NCBI GenBank assembly: GCA_040905025.1
Contig: JBBDSJ010000051.1
Span: forward strand, 1-42,340
Direction: 5' to 3'
DNA: 42,340 nt
Origin: JBBDSJ01 sp040905025
GTDB taxonomy: Bacteria > Pseudomonadota > Gammaproteobacteria > Methylohalomonadales > Methylohalomonadaceae
How positions within the stretch are numbered: the first letter of the stretch is position 1; every line of letters starts with the position of its first letter. Under the pieces are notes generated by a model that was not told where the DNA came from, ran no database searches, and saw only the letters and a list, made by a program, of their open reading frames with translations. Positions 6,748 to 15,326 of the stretch are shown piece by piece. The translations under genes were made by a program, and so were the position numbers.

Positions 6748-7113
6748 ATGAATGCGAAACAGAACCTGAGCAATATCAAAACCTGGTTACAGGGCGGCTT
6801 TATTATATTATTCGGCATTGTTTTTTACATCGCCTACGGTTGCCTGATCTGGCTATTGGTGCTGTTCCAGTTTGTGACCAAGCTGTTGACAGGCAAACCG
6901 AACAGCCAGTTGCTGGAAATCACGCCGAAAATCACGAACTATGCCCACGATATCCTGCGTTATGTCACATTCCAGACGGATTTACGCCCATGGCCGTTGA
7001 CCCAAGGCAGTAACGAGGGCACTGACGGGGATGGCGACGATGAAGCGGCGCTCGAGGGCGAAGTCGTCAACGACACTCCGGAAGCTGACAGCAGCGACAA
7101 CGAAAAAAGCTGA
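6748..7113 (+). CDS. DUF4389 membrane protein
   Basis: A 121-residue protein with one long or two short hydrophobic stretches (about residues 14-45, GGFIILFGIVFYIAYGCLIW onward). The following segment, NSQLLEITPKITNYAHDILRYVTFQTDLRPWPL, is typical of DUF4389. The C-terminal 35 residues are acidic and low-complexity. Function unknown. The ATG at 6748 is preceded by GGGGGTTAGAGC. A gap follows 44 bases after the stop, so any co-transcription with the large oxidoreductase cannot be judged. Confidence 0.85.
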   Translation: MNAKQNLSNIKTWLQGGFIILFGIVFYIAYGCLIWLLVLFQFVTKLLTGKPNSQLLEITPKITNYAHDILRYVTFQTDLRPWPLTQGSNEGTDGDGDDEAALEGEVVNDTPEADSSDNEKS

Positions 7114-7157
7114 CCGCCCCGTCCCGGACAAATCCTGCGCCACGGGCCACCAGATGG

Positions 7158-7257
7158 NNNNNNNNNNNNNNNNNNNNNNNNNNNNNNNNNNNNNNNNNNN
7201 NNNNNNNNNNNNNNNNNNNNNNNNNNNNNNNNNNNNNNNNNNNNNNNNNNNNNNNNN
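7158..7257. other. Assembly gap (100 N) between DUF4389 and the oxidoreductase
   Basis: Exactly 100 N, a placeholder length. It falls 30 bases before the oxidoreductase ATG, so that gene's promoter is hidden and its true N-terminus could lie within the gap. Confidence 0.98.
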
Positions 7258-7287
7258 TTTGAGAACCGCTGATTGCCAGACACTGCC

Positions 7288-10200
7288 ATGAATCATCCAG
7301 CCACGCTTTCCCAGGAACATGCCGCCGGCGCCAGTAATGCGGCTGAATTCAATGCCGGTATTGCCGGTTATGCCTATGCCGATCTGCATCAGCCGGGCAA
7401 GCTCGCCGAGCTTTCACAATTGTTTGATGCCGAGATAAAGGCTGATGATCCGGCGCTGTTTGATGAATTTGCCGGTTATCGCGCCTGTCAGGGCGAGGGT
7501 ATGAAACCAGAGGCAGTGTCCGATTTGCTCGTACGCATGGCGCCCAGAGTCGGCGCATTCGTGGCCAAACTGTTCAATGTCGGGGATGCCCGTGAAGCGC
7601 AAAAATCGTTAATTGAACGCGAAATGCAGACGATCTTCGGCTTTCGTGCCGATATCGTCCAGAAAGCAAAATCTGCATTGAAGCCGGAAAACCCGGCCGA
7701 GTGGGATGCCGACGTGGTGCAACAGCGACAGGCCTGTCTGGTGCGGCTATTCGGCGAAACCGCCGTCGATCCGGATGACCGCGAATTCATTATGGCCAGC
7801 GCCGCCGTCAAGCTCGCGCATGCGATCGGCCATGACGACCCGGCTGAAGCTGACGCGCTGGTCGCACAGATTGTCGGTGACACGGAAGCAGCGCGGCTTT
7901 TTGCCAGCGAACTGCAGGCCGAGACTCCCCTGCAGGAATGCCTGAACTGGCTGCGGCGCTGGTGCCTGCTGGCCGCCAGTGATACCGGCATCGCGGCCGA
8001 TGTGGCTGGCTGGTACAGCTTCAAGACCCCGAAAAAAACCGATTTTGACCATCTGGTCGAACACGATAATGTCGATCTTGGCGGCTTCAGCGGCTGGGTG
8101 GGACCCGCGCATGAACGCCGCCGCCGGGATGGCTTTGCGCTGACCGATCCGCGTGCCAGTCAGCGTGAAACGCTGTATGAGGTGGATCACTGTATTTATT
8201 GCCATGAACGCGATACCGACTCCTGCGCCAAGGGCATGCGCAACAAGCGCGCCGAGGAAGGCAGCTACAAGACCAATCCGCTGGGGGTGACCATTACCGG
8301 CTGCCCGCTGGGTGAGAAAATCTCGGAAATGCACCTGATCAAGCGCCAGGGTGACAATATCGGTGCGCTCGCACTGATCATTATTGACAACCCGATGTGC
8401 CCCGGCACCGGCCACCGTATCTGCAACGACTGCATGAAAGGCTGCATTTACCAGAAAACCGAGCCGGTCAATATTCCGCAGATTGAAACCAATGTCCTGA
8501 CTGACGTGCTGTTCATGCCGTGGGGGTTCGAGATCTACTCGTTCCTGACGCGCTGGAATCCGCTTAACGTCAAGCGGCCGTATGCCCTGCCCTACAACGG
8601 CAAGAATGTGCTCACCGTGGGCATGGGGCCGGCCGGCTATACCCTGTCGCATTACCTGCTGAATGAAGGTTTTGGCGTGGTTGGCATTGATGCGCTGAAA
8701 ATCGAGCCGCTGCCGGCTGAACTGGTCGGTGATCGCGATAATCCGCCGCAACCGATTCATGATTTCCGGGATTTGTACGAAGCGCTCGACAAGCGCTCGA
8801 TGCTGGGCTTCGGCGGCGTCGCCGAGTACGGCATCACGGTGCGCTGGGACAAGAATTTCCTCAAGGTGATTTATCTCAACCTGCTGCGCCGGCATGCGTT
8901 CCGTTGCTACGGCGGCGTGCGCTTCGGCGGCACCCTGTCCATCGAAGAAGCCTGGGAACTGGGTTTTGATCACATTGCCATCGCCAGCGGTGCCGGCCAG
9001 CCCACTATCATCGGACTTAAAAACAACCTGATCCGTGGCATCCGCAAGGCCTCCGACTTCCTGATGGGGCTCCAGTTAACCGGTGCCGCGAAAACTGATT
9101 CACTCGCCAATCTGCAGGTGCGCTTGCCGGCGGGTGTCATCGGCGGCGGTTTAACCGGTATCGATACCACTACTGAAGTAATGGCTTACTACCCAATTCA
9201 GGTTGAAAAAACACTGAATCGGTATGAAAAGCTGGTCGCCGAAGCCGATGAAGCCACAGTCCGCAGCCGCTATGACGCTGAAGAGCTCGGGATTCTGGAC
9301 GAATTCCTCGACCATGGCCGCGCCATCCGGGCTGAACGCAAGCGTGCGGCAGACGCCGGTGAAACCCCTGATTTCGCCACACTGGTTAACGGCTGGGGCG
9401 GCGTGACCATGTTCTATCGCAAAGGCATGCATGACTCGCCGGCCTATCGCCAGAATCATGAAGAAATTGCCAAGGCGCTGGAGGAAGGCATCCGGCTGGC
9501 CGAGGGCATGAGCCCGCTGGAGGCCGTCGCCGACAGTTACGGCGCCCTGCAGGCCGTGAAATTTGAAAAACTCGCCCAGGTGGATGGCAAATGGACCCGG
9601 CAGAACGAGGTCGAAGTCCCGCTGAAGAGTCTGTTTATAGCGGCCGGTACATCGCCGAACACGATTTATCAGCAGGAACATCCCGATACTTTCCAGATGG
9701 ATGCAAAGTTCTTCCAGCGGTTTGAGCCCAAATGGAACGGTACTGATGATCTGCCCGAGCTGGTGCCCATGGCCGATGCGGCGATGCCGAAAATCGGCCA
9801 GCCGGCACCGCTGACGTCGTACCAGAAAGACGGCAAATTCATCTCGTTTTATGGTGATAATCACCCGGTTTACGCCGGCAATGTCGTCAAGGCCATGGCC
9901 AGTGCCAAAGACGGTTATCCCTACGTGACCAGGCTGTTTGAACGCGAACTGGCCAACCTCGATCCGGCTGCACAGGAACAACGTGAGCAAGCACTTACTG
10001 ATTTACATCAACGTCTGGATGAGGGCTTGCAGGCGACTATTGTCGAGGTCAAACGACTGACGCCGACTATTATTGAAGTCATCGTCAAGGCGCCGATGCA
10101 GGCCAGCAAATTCCACCCCGGCCAGTTCTACCGGGTACAGAACCTGGAGCAATTGGCACCGGTCGTTGAGGACACCCGGCTGGTCGCCGAGGGACTGGCG

Positions 10201-11022
10201 CTGACCGGCGCCTGGGTCGACAAGGAACAGGGCCTGATCTCGCTGATCACACTGGAAATGGGCAGTTCTTCACGCCTGTGCGCATTGTGGCAGCCGGGTG
10301 AGCAACTGGTCGTCATGGGTGTCACCGGCGAACCCACTGAAATTCTCAAGAACCAGACCGTGATGCTGGTGGGTGGCGGCCTCGGTAACGCCGTGCAGTT
10401 CTCGATTGGCAAGGCATTGCGTGCTGCTGGCAGCCGTGTAATTTATTTTGCCGGTTACAAGCACCCGGAAGATTTGTTCAAGGTCAGCGATATTGAAGCG
10501 GCATCCGACATCATCGTCTGGGCCGTTGACCCGGGCCCCGGCGTCAAGGCCATTCCGACCACGCGGCCCCAGGACAAGACCTTCGTCGGCAATATTCTCG
10601 AGGCCATGGTCGCCTATGCCAGCGGCGAACTGGGTGAACCACAAATACCACTCAATGAAGTCGATCGCATGATTGTGATCGGTTCCGACCGTATGATGGC
10701 CGCCGTGAAAGCTGCACGCCACAGTGTACTTGAGCCCTGGCTGAATCCGGCACATACCGCCATCGGCTCCATCAACTCGCCGATGCAATGCATGATGAAG
10801 GGCGTCTGTGCCCAGTGCCTGTGCAAACACATCGACCCGGACAGCGGCAAGGAGTATTTTGTCTACTCCTGCTACAACCAGGATCAGGATCTGGAGCGTG
10901 TTGATTTTCCGAACCTCAATGCCCGTCTGCGTCAGAACAGTGTGCAGGAGAAACTCTCGAACCAGTGGCTGGATTACCTGTTCCGCAAATCCGGTTCGGC
11001 CGATAGAGTGAACCAGGTCTGA
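7288..11022 (+). CDS. Large fused iron-sulfur flavoprotein oxidoreductase (NfnB/GltD-like plus NfnA/PyrK-like)
   Basis: 1244 residues from the ATG at 7288 (a TTG at 7273 adds five). Residues 1 to about 290 are a domain I do not recognise. Eight cysteines follow in two sets, C302, C305, C313, C339 and C371, C379, C382, C386, as expected for two [4Fe-4S] clusters of the GltD/NfnB N-terminus. A dinucleotide fold follows (GMGPAG at 445-450), with a family-like FIAAGTSPNT downstream. From about 915 the chain resembles PyrK/NfnA: FHPGQFYRVQ, the NAD-binding LVGGGLGNAV, and a C-terminal [2Fe-2S] set (C1168, C1174, C1177, C1195). It should transfer electrons between NAD(P)H and an iron-sulfur or quinoid partner; the physiological reaction is unknown. 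Confidence 0.85.
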   Translation: MNHPATLSQEHAAGASNAAEFNAGIAGYAYADLHQPGKLAELSQLFDAEIKADDPALFDEFAGYRACQGEGMKPEAVSDLLVRMAPRVGAFVAKLFNVGDAREAQKSLIEREMQTIFGFRADIVQKAKSALKPENPAEWDADVVQQRQACLVRLFGETAVDPDDREFIMASAAVKLAHAIGHDDPAEADALVAQIVGDTEAARLFASELQAETPLQECLNWLRRWCLLAASDTGIAADVAGWYSFKTPKKTDFDHLVEHDNVDLGGFSGWVGPAHERRRRDGFALTDPRASQRETLYEVDHCIYCHERDTDSCAKGMRNKRAEEGSYKTNPLGVTITGCPLGEKISEMHLIKRQGDNIGALALIIIDNPMCPGTGHRICNDCMKGCIYQKTEPVNIPQIETNVLTDVLFMPWGFEIYSFLTRWNPLNVKRPYALPYNGKNVLTVGMGPAGYTLSHYLLNEGFGVVGIDALKIEPLPAELVGDRDNPPQPIHDFRDLYEALDKRSMLGFGGVAEYGITVRWDKNFLKVIYLNLLRRHAFRCYGGVRFGGTLSIEEAWELGFDHIAIASGAGQPTIIGLKNNLIRGIRKASDFLMGLQLTGAAKTDSLANLQVRLPAGVIGGGLTGIDTTTEVMAYYPIQVEKTLNRYEKLVAEADEATVRSRYDAEELGILDEFLDHGRAIRAERKRAADAGETPDFATLVNGWGGVTMFYRKGMHDSPAYRQNHEEIAKALEEGIRLAEGMSPLEAVADSYGALQAVKFEKLAQVDGKWTRQNEVEVPLKSLFIAAGTSPNTIYQQEHPDTFQMDAKFFQRFEPKWNGTDDLPELVPMADAAMPKIGQPAPLTSYQKDGKFISFYGDNHPVYAGNVVKAMASAKDGYPYVTRLFERELANLDPAAQEQREQALTDLHQRLDEGLQATIVEVKRLTPTIIEVIVKAPMQASKFHPGQFYRVQNLEQLAPVVEDTRLVAEGLALTGAWVDKEQGLISLITLEMGSSSRLCALWQPGEQLVVMGVTGEPTEILKNQTVMLVGGGLGNAVQFSIGKALRAAGSRVIYFAGYKHPEDLFKVSDIEAASDIIVWAVDPGPGVKAIPTTRPQDKTFVGNILEAMVAYASGELGEPQIPLNEVDRMIVIGSDRMMAAVKAARHSVLEPWLNPAHTAIGSINSPMQCMMKGVCAQCLCKHIDPDSGKEYFVYSCYNQDQDLERVDFPNLNARLRQNSVQEKLSNQWLDYLFRKSGSADRVNQV

Positions 11023-11089
11023 TTCTGCCGACAGGATATCTGCAAGACGGCAGATTTCTGCTAGGATAAAGCGTTAACTGTAAGTTCGC

Positions 11090-11115
11090 GCTGAAGTCAG
11101 TTTCCTGACTTCAGC
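11090..11115. repeat. Perfect 11-bp inverted repeat after the oxidoreductase gene
   Basis: GCTGAAGTCAG (11090-11100), loop TTTC, then CTGACTTCAGC (11105-11115). It lies 67 bases after the oxidoreductase stop and 52 bases before the next start. There is no T-run, so it is a weak terminator at best; it may stabilise the 3' end of the long mRNA. Confidence 0.6.
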
Positions 11116-11167
11116 CCTGAATCGGCCCCGGCGCTACAGACAATCAAAACAGGTACTCAAAACTGTC

Positions 11168-12088
11168 ATGATGACCAAGACGGATATTGCCAAACTGCTG
11201 CAATCATTGCGCAGTATTGCGCTGTTCAATTCTCTAAGTGATGAGGAACTGACGGCAATTCTTAATGCGCCGGAAAACGGCATAGAAGATCGCAAGCCCA
11301 AGGAACTGATCGTGCGTGAATCAGAACTGGGCGAATGCATGTATGTGATTACCGAAGGCACCGTTGAAGTCACCATACGCAGTGAGTCTGGCGGCCGTGA
11401 AGTCACCATCAATACCTTGCATGCCGGTGATTTTTTTGGTGAGCAGGCATTACTGCCAGGCAGTAGCGGCCGGCGTAATGCCAGTGTTCGTGCATTATTG
11501 CCGAGCCGGGTATTCCGTATCGATAAAAAATATGTGTTATTAAATGTTCAACGTGACATCTCTCAGCAAGTTGACAGTGAGGCCGTCACTGAAGTCAGTG
11601 ATCGGTTTAAAGCAGGAGATGAAGCTGCCGAGGCGGGGAGTACTGGCGGTGATGCCTCTATTCAGGAGCTACTGGCCGGCATGCGACTGTTTCGCAGCCT
11701 TAGTCCGCAGGAACTGTCTGCGTATCACAACTGGACAGACACGATTGAAGTCGGTCCCGGCGAATTTATTATCAAGGAAGACCAGGCCGGTGAGCATTTG
11801 TATGTTGTGATTGATGGTACAGTCGAAATATTTCTGCTCGATACTGATGGCAAAATCAATATCGTTGCCGAGCACAAGCGTGGCAACTATTTTGGTGAGC
11901 AGGCGCTGTTGCCGGGCAGTGATGGCAAGCGCAATGCCTATGCACGCATGGACAAACGCGGTCAACTGCTAAAAGTTCCGAAAGAATACTTCCGCCTGAT
12001 ACTCAATCGTGACACCAAACTGGCAGAAACACTGAGCAAAGTCGGCCAGTTGCAAAAAGACATCAATACCAAAATCAGCAAGTCCTGA
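11168..12088 (+). CDS. Tandem cyclic-nucleotide-binding (CAP-ED) domain protein
   Basis: A 306-residue soluble protein with two CRP-like beta-barrel domains, about residues 15-125 and 170-290. Each has a phosphate-binding-cassette-like motif, FGEQALLPGSSGRRNA in the first and FGEQALLPGSDGKRNA in the second. No DNA-binding helix-turn-helix, kinase or channel segment is visible, so output must come through a partner. The two cassettes are nearly identical, which suggests an internal duplication. The ATG at 11168 is immediately followed by a second ATG. The ABC exporter genes follow 71 bases downstream on the same strand. Ligand is not determined. Confidence 0.88.
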   Translation: MMTKTDIAKLLQSLRSIALFNSLSDEELTAILNAPENGIEDRKPKELIVRESELGECMYVITEGTVEVTIRSESGGREVTINTLHAGDFFGEQALLPGSSGRRNASVRALLPSRVFRIDKKYVLLNVQRDISQQVDSEAVTEVSDRFKAGDEAAEAGSTGGDASIQELLAGMRLFRSLSPQELSAYHNWTDTIEVGPGEFIIKEDQAGEHLYVVIDGTVEIFLLDTDGKINIVAEHKRGNYFGEQALLPGSDGKRNAYARMDKRGQLLKVPKEYFRLILNRDTKLAETLSKVGQLQKDINTKISKS

Positions 12089-12159
12089 CAGGCATGCCGG
12101 CTTTAAATGCGTGTCGCTGCCTGATAGCGGCAAACTGATTTTATCCTGCCTTACCCCTG

Positions 12160-13116
12160 ATGAAAGCACTTGAAATCCATGGCCTTGAAAAGACCTATGC
12201 CAATGGCATGAGTGCGTTACGCGGAATTGATCTTGAAGTTTCGCAGGGAGATTTTTTCGCATTACTCGGCCCGAATGGCGCCGGCAAATCAACTACCATA
12301 GGTATTATCACCTCACTGGTGCGAAAGACCGCTGGCAAGGTCAGTGTCTTCGGCCATGATATTGATACCGATATTTCTGCAGCGAAAGCTACTATCGGTA
12401 TAGTGCCGCAGGAAATCAATTTCTCACAATTTGAAAGCTGCCTTGAAATTGTCCTGAATCAGGCGGGCTTTTATGGTATCCCGCGACGCCAGGCAGCTGT
12501 ACGGGCCGAGAAGTATCTGAATCAACTCGGCCTCTGGCATAAACGCCATGATCGTTCACGCACATTGTCTGGCGGCCTGAAACGGCGTCTGATGATTGCC
12601 CGGGCACTGATGCATGAGCCGCGGCTGCTGATTCTGGATGAACCCACTGCCGGTGTTGATGTAGAACTGCGTCGATCCATGTGGGATTTTCTTTCCGGTT
12701 TGAATCAGACCGGCACAACCATTGTTTTAACGACACATTATCTGGAAGAGGCGGAAAATCTCTGCCGGAATATCGCCATAATCAACAATGGTCTGATTAT
12801 TGAAAATACCAGTATGAAACAACTACTGGCAAAACTTGATACTGAAACACTGGTGCTGGATCTGGCAGTTCCACTGACACGGGTACCTGAAATCCCCGAC
12901 TGTTATTGCCGCCTGATTGACAGTATGACGCTGGAAATCGAGGTCAGCAGAAAGCTGGTTTTGAATACCTTGTTCGAATCACTGGATCGGGCCGGCGTGA
13001 AAGTCCAGAGCCTGCGCAACAAAACCAACCGGCTGGAAGAACTGTTCATGGCATTGGTAAATAATGTCAGTAGCAGAACAGCCGGGTCCGGACTATCCAG
13101 GCCTGGTTCGCTATGA
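12160..13116 (+). CDS. yadG: ABC transporter ATP-binding protein, YadG type
   Basis: A 318-residue ATPase of an ABC-2 type exporter. The Walker A is GPNGAGKST (37-45), the signature LSGGLKRRLMIARAL and the Walker B LLILDEPTAGVD, followed by a TTHYLEEAE switch segment. Long stretches match E. coli YadG as I recall it, including NQAGFYGIPRR and the C-terminal NKTNRLEELFMALVN. The YadGH substrate is not established. The gene overlaps the permease by 4 bases (ATGA), so the two are translationally coupled. Confidence 0.94.
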   Translation: MKALEIHGLEKTYANGMSALRGIDLEVSQGDFFALLGPNGAGKSTTIGIITSLVRKTAGKVSVFGHDIDTDISAAKATIGIVPQEINFSQFESCLEIVLNQAGFYGIPRRQAAVRAEKYLNQLGLWHKRHDRSRTLSGGLKRRLMIARALMHEPRLLILDEPTAGVDVELRRSMWDFLSGLNQTGTTIVLTTHYLEEAENLCRNIAIINNGLIIENTSMKQLLAKLDTETLVLDLAVPLTRVPEIPDCYCRLIDSMTLEIEVSRKLVLNTLFESLDRAGVKVQSLRNKTNRLEELFMALVNNVSSRTAGSGLSRPGSL

Positions 13117-13886
13117 CACCGCAACAAAAGCTTGTCGCCTACAACACTCTGGTCGTTAAGGAGGTCAGCCGTTTTACCCGGATATGGATCCAGACATTGC
13201 TGCCGCCAGCCATCAGCATGGCTTTATACTTCGTGATTTTCGGCAACCTGATAGGGCCGCGTATTGGCGAGATGGGTGGTTTCAGTTACATGGAGTATAT
13301 CGCACCGGGTATTATCATGATGTCGATCATCAATAATGCCTATGCAAATGTCGTATCATCATTTTTCGGCGCCAAGTTCCAGAAACATATTGAAGAAATT
13401 CTGGTTTCGCCTGTGCCCAACCACCTGATTCTGGCCGGTTACATTACCGGTGGCGTGGTACGCGGTCTGCTGGTAGGTTTTATTGTAACGCTGGTCGCCA
13501 TGTTTTTCGCAGATTTGCGGATCCATAATCTGTTTGTTGTTATCAGCGTTATCCTGCTGACTTCTGTGTTGTTTTCGCTCGGCGGTTTCATCAACGGCGT
13601 ATTTGCGAAAAAATTTGATGACATCTCGGTCATCCCGACATTTATTCTGACGCCTCTGACCTATCTTGGTGGCGTATTTTATTCGATAGAATTACTGCCC
13701 GCTTTCTGGCAAAACGTATCACTGTTGAATCCCATTTTGTACATGGTCAATGCTTTCCGGTATGGAATGCTTGGTGTATCCGATATCGATATTACCCATG
13801 CATTCCTGTTCACTGGTCTGGCAGTACTTGTCCTGACCTTGTTCAGCATGTACTTGCTGAATCGCGGCACCGGCATCACCTCCTGA
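13113..13886 (+). CDS. yadH: ABC-2 type transporter permease, YadH type
   Basis: A 257-residue inner-membrane permease with about six hydrophobic segments. Motifs shared with E. coli YadH include MALYFVIFGNLIGPRIG, NAYANVVSSFFGAKFQ, NGVFAKKFDDIS and FILTPLTYLGGVFYS. It pairs with the upstream ATPase to form an exporter. The stop at 13886 is only 8 bp from the convergent stop of the next gene, with no terminator between them, so transcripts probably run into each other. Confidence 0.94.
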   Translation: MTPQQKLVAYNTLVVKEVSRFTRIWIQTLLPPAISMALYFVIFGNLIGPRIGEMGGFSYMEYIAPGIIMMSIINNAYANVVSSFFGAKFQKHIEEILVSPVPNHLILAGYITGGVVRGLLVGFIVTLVAMFFADLRIHNLFVVISVILLTSVLFSLGGFINGVFAKKFDDISVIPTFILTPLTYLGGVFYSIELLPAFWQNVSLLNPILYMVNAFRYGMLGVSDIDITHAFLFTGLAVLVLTLFSMYLLNRGTGITS

Positions 13887-13894
13887 CAGCCTGG

Positions 13895-14917
13895 TTATTT
13901 ATCCGGAGTCTGTGACAACCGTTGCACTATGGCGTCGGTAAATTCCCGCGTTCCCAGCTTGCCGCCAATATCAGCTGTGCATTCGCCATTGGCAATCGCA
14001 CCAAGCAAGGCCATACGCAACTTATGACCTACCTCATAGCAGTCAATATGATCCAGCAACATCCCCAGTGCCAGCAGAGTACCGGTCGGATTGCATTTAT
14101 TCTGACCTGCGATATCCGGTGCTGTACCGCCTGAAGGATCAAACATGGCAACATCAACCTTGTCATCCTCGGTAAAGCTGAAGTTCCCGCTAGCCCCGGT
14201 ACCGATACTGCCGGCCATACCGCTGGCCATGTCAGACAGAAAATCGCCATATTCATTCAGCACCAGCACGACATCAAAGTTTTCCGGGTGCATCGCGATT
14301 TTTGCCAATAACGCATCAAACAATTCAACATTGTGTGAAACATCGGCAAATTCCTTGTGTACCTCCTCAACCACTGACTGGAACAGGCCATCTGTAACTT
14401 TCTGAATGGTGTGTTTTGATGACGATGTCACCCGCAAACCTTTTTTCCGGGCAAAATTGAATGCGAACCGGGCGGCCTGACGACAGGGATCGCGTTCGAC
14501 TATACGAATGGAAATAGCGGAATCCCGCCCGATAAGACGGCCCGGATCATCATAAGTCCCGCCGGTGGCAATACGTACGATATAGAGAAACAGGCTTTCC
14601 TTGAAATTCGAGTCTATTCCCTTGATTGATATCACTGGCCGCAGAATAACACTGAAATTACACATACGCCGGATAACAGCATTCGGACTGATATCCTTTG
14701 TGATAGTCGGATATTTCAGTACCAGACGATTCTCACGCAAGGCTTCTTCTACCTGCAGGAATAATTTCCGATCCTCACGCTCACGATTTTCCAGCGACAG
14801 ATCAATAGATTCAAAATTGATATTTATTGGCAAGGCTTGCGCAATGGTATGCACTGATTGCTGCAACTCGGCTGAAATACCATCGCCCATTAACTCAGTG
14901 ACTTTAATAGTCTTCAT
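13895..14917 (-). CDS. Divergent isocitrate/isopropylmalate dehydrogenase family protein
   Basis: A 340-residue member of the beta-decarboxylating dehydrogenase family. The metal-site block NEYGDFLSDMASGMAGSIG and the family stretch TAPDIAGQNKCNPTGTLLAL are clear, and the Arg-Pro of the substrate loop is kept (ILRPV). Several normally fixed positions differ: the REN/REL-like motif reads RIATGGTYDD, the KxN motif reads SKHTIQ, and the His before the GSAPDIAG-like loop is replaced (PSGGTAPD). It may act on another 2-hydroxyacid or be impaired. It lies downstream of queD on the same strand with a 45-base spacer. The substrate cannot be assigned. Confidence 0.82.
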   Translation of the reverse strand: MKTIKVTELMGDGISAELQQSVHTIAQALPININFESIDLSLENREREDRKLFLQVEEALRENRLVLKYPTITKDISPNAVIRRMCNFSVILRPVISIKGIDSNFKESLFLYIVRIATGGTYDDPGRLIGRDSAISIRIVERDPCRQAARFAFNFARKKGLRVTSSSKHTIQKVTDGLFQSVVEEVHKEFADVSHNVELFDALLAKIAMHPENFDVVLVLNEYGDFLSDMASGMAGSIGTGASGNFSFTEDDKVDVAMFDPSGGTAPDIAGQNKCNPTGTLLALGMLLDHIDCYEVGHKLRMALLGAIANGECTADIGGKLGTREFTDAIVQRLSQTPDK

Positions 14918-14962
14918 ATTCGATTCCCGGCTCAGGTACCTGCTGATTTATGTTACTTGCTC

Positions 14963-15325
14963 TCAAGGTTCGCTATATATACAGCCACTGGATGGATTTT
15001 CCTGTATCCGTATCTGGCTTAGTCCGGGCAAAGCCGGTTTTAACTGCTGCCAGATCCAGCCTGCAATATTCTCTGTTGTCGGGTTATCCAGCCCCGGCAG
15101 CTCATTCAAAACAGCATGATCCATCATCTCCTGTACTGGCTGAATGGCCTGATCGATGTTTGCAAAATCAATTAGCCAGCCTGAATCGGCTTCCGGCTCG
15201 CCGCTGATTTCTACATGAACCTGAAAAGTATGGCCATGCATTTTTGCACATTTGTGCTGCGGATCCAGCTTTGGCAAAAAGCGCGCTGATTCCACATGAA
15301 ATATACGAAACAATGAGGTTGTCAT
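14963..15325 (-). CDS. queD: QueD/6-pyruvoyltetrahydropterin synthase family protein
   Basis: A 120-residue protein that aligns along its whole length with E. coli QueD, which makes 6-carboxytetrahydropterin for queuosine synthesis. Kept features are HKCAKMHGH (catalytic Cys and two zinc histidines), GWLIDFANI, MDHAVLN with the catalytic His, ENPTTENIAGWIW and the C-terminal QENPSSGCIY with its Glu. The first zinc histidine (AAH in E. coli) is Arg here (ESARFLP). It therefore belongs to a variant subgroup, and QueD activity is uncertain. It is one base from the dat stop (TAA-A-ATG), so it is co-translated with dat. Confidence 0.85.
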   Translation of the reverse strand: MTTSLFRIFHVESARFLPKLDPQHKCAKMHGHTFQVHVEISGEPEADSGWLIDFANIDQAIQPVQEMMDHAVLNELPGLDNPTTENIAGWIWQQLKPALPGLSQIRIQENPSSGCIYSEP

Positions 15326-15326
15326 T

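Noticed and set aside
7747..8973. 408-residue open frame antisense to the oxidoreductase
   Set aside because: It lies opposite a clearly homologous gene and has no recognisable domain. Long antisense frames are expected from the codon bias of this gene. The 279-residue frame at 9151-9990 is rejected for the same reason.
11024..11054. Inverted repeat TCTGCCG...CGGCAGA as a terminator after the oxidoreductase
   Set aside because: The 7-bp stem has a 17-base loop and no T-run; it is weaker than the 11-bp repeat further on, and neither is a convincing intrinsic terminator.
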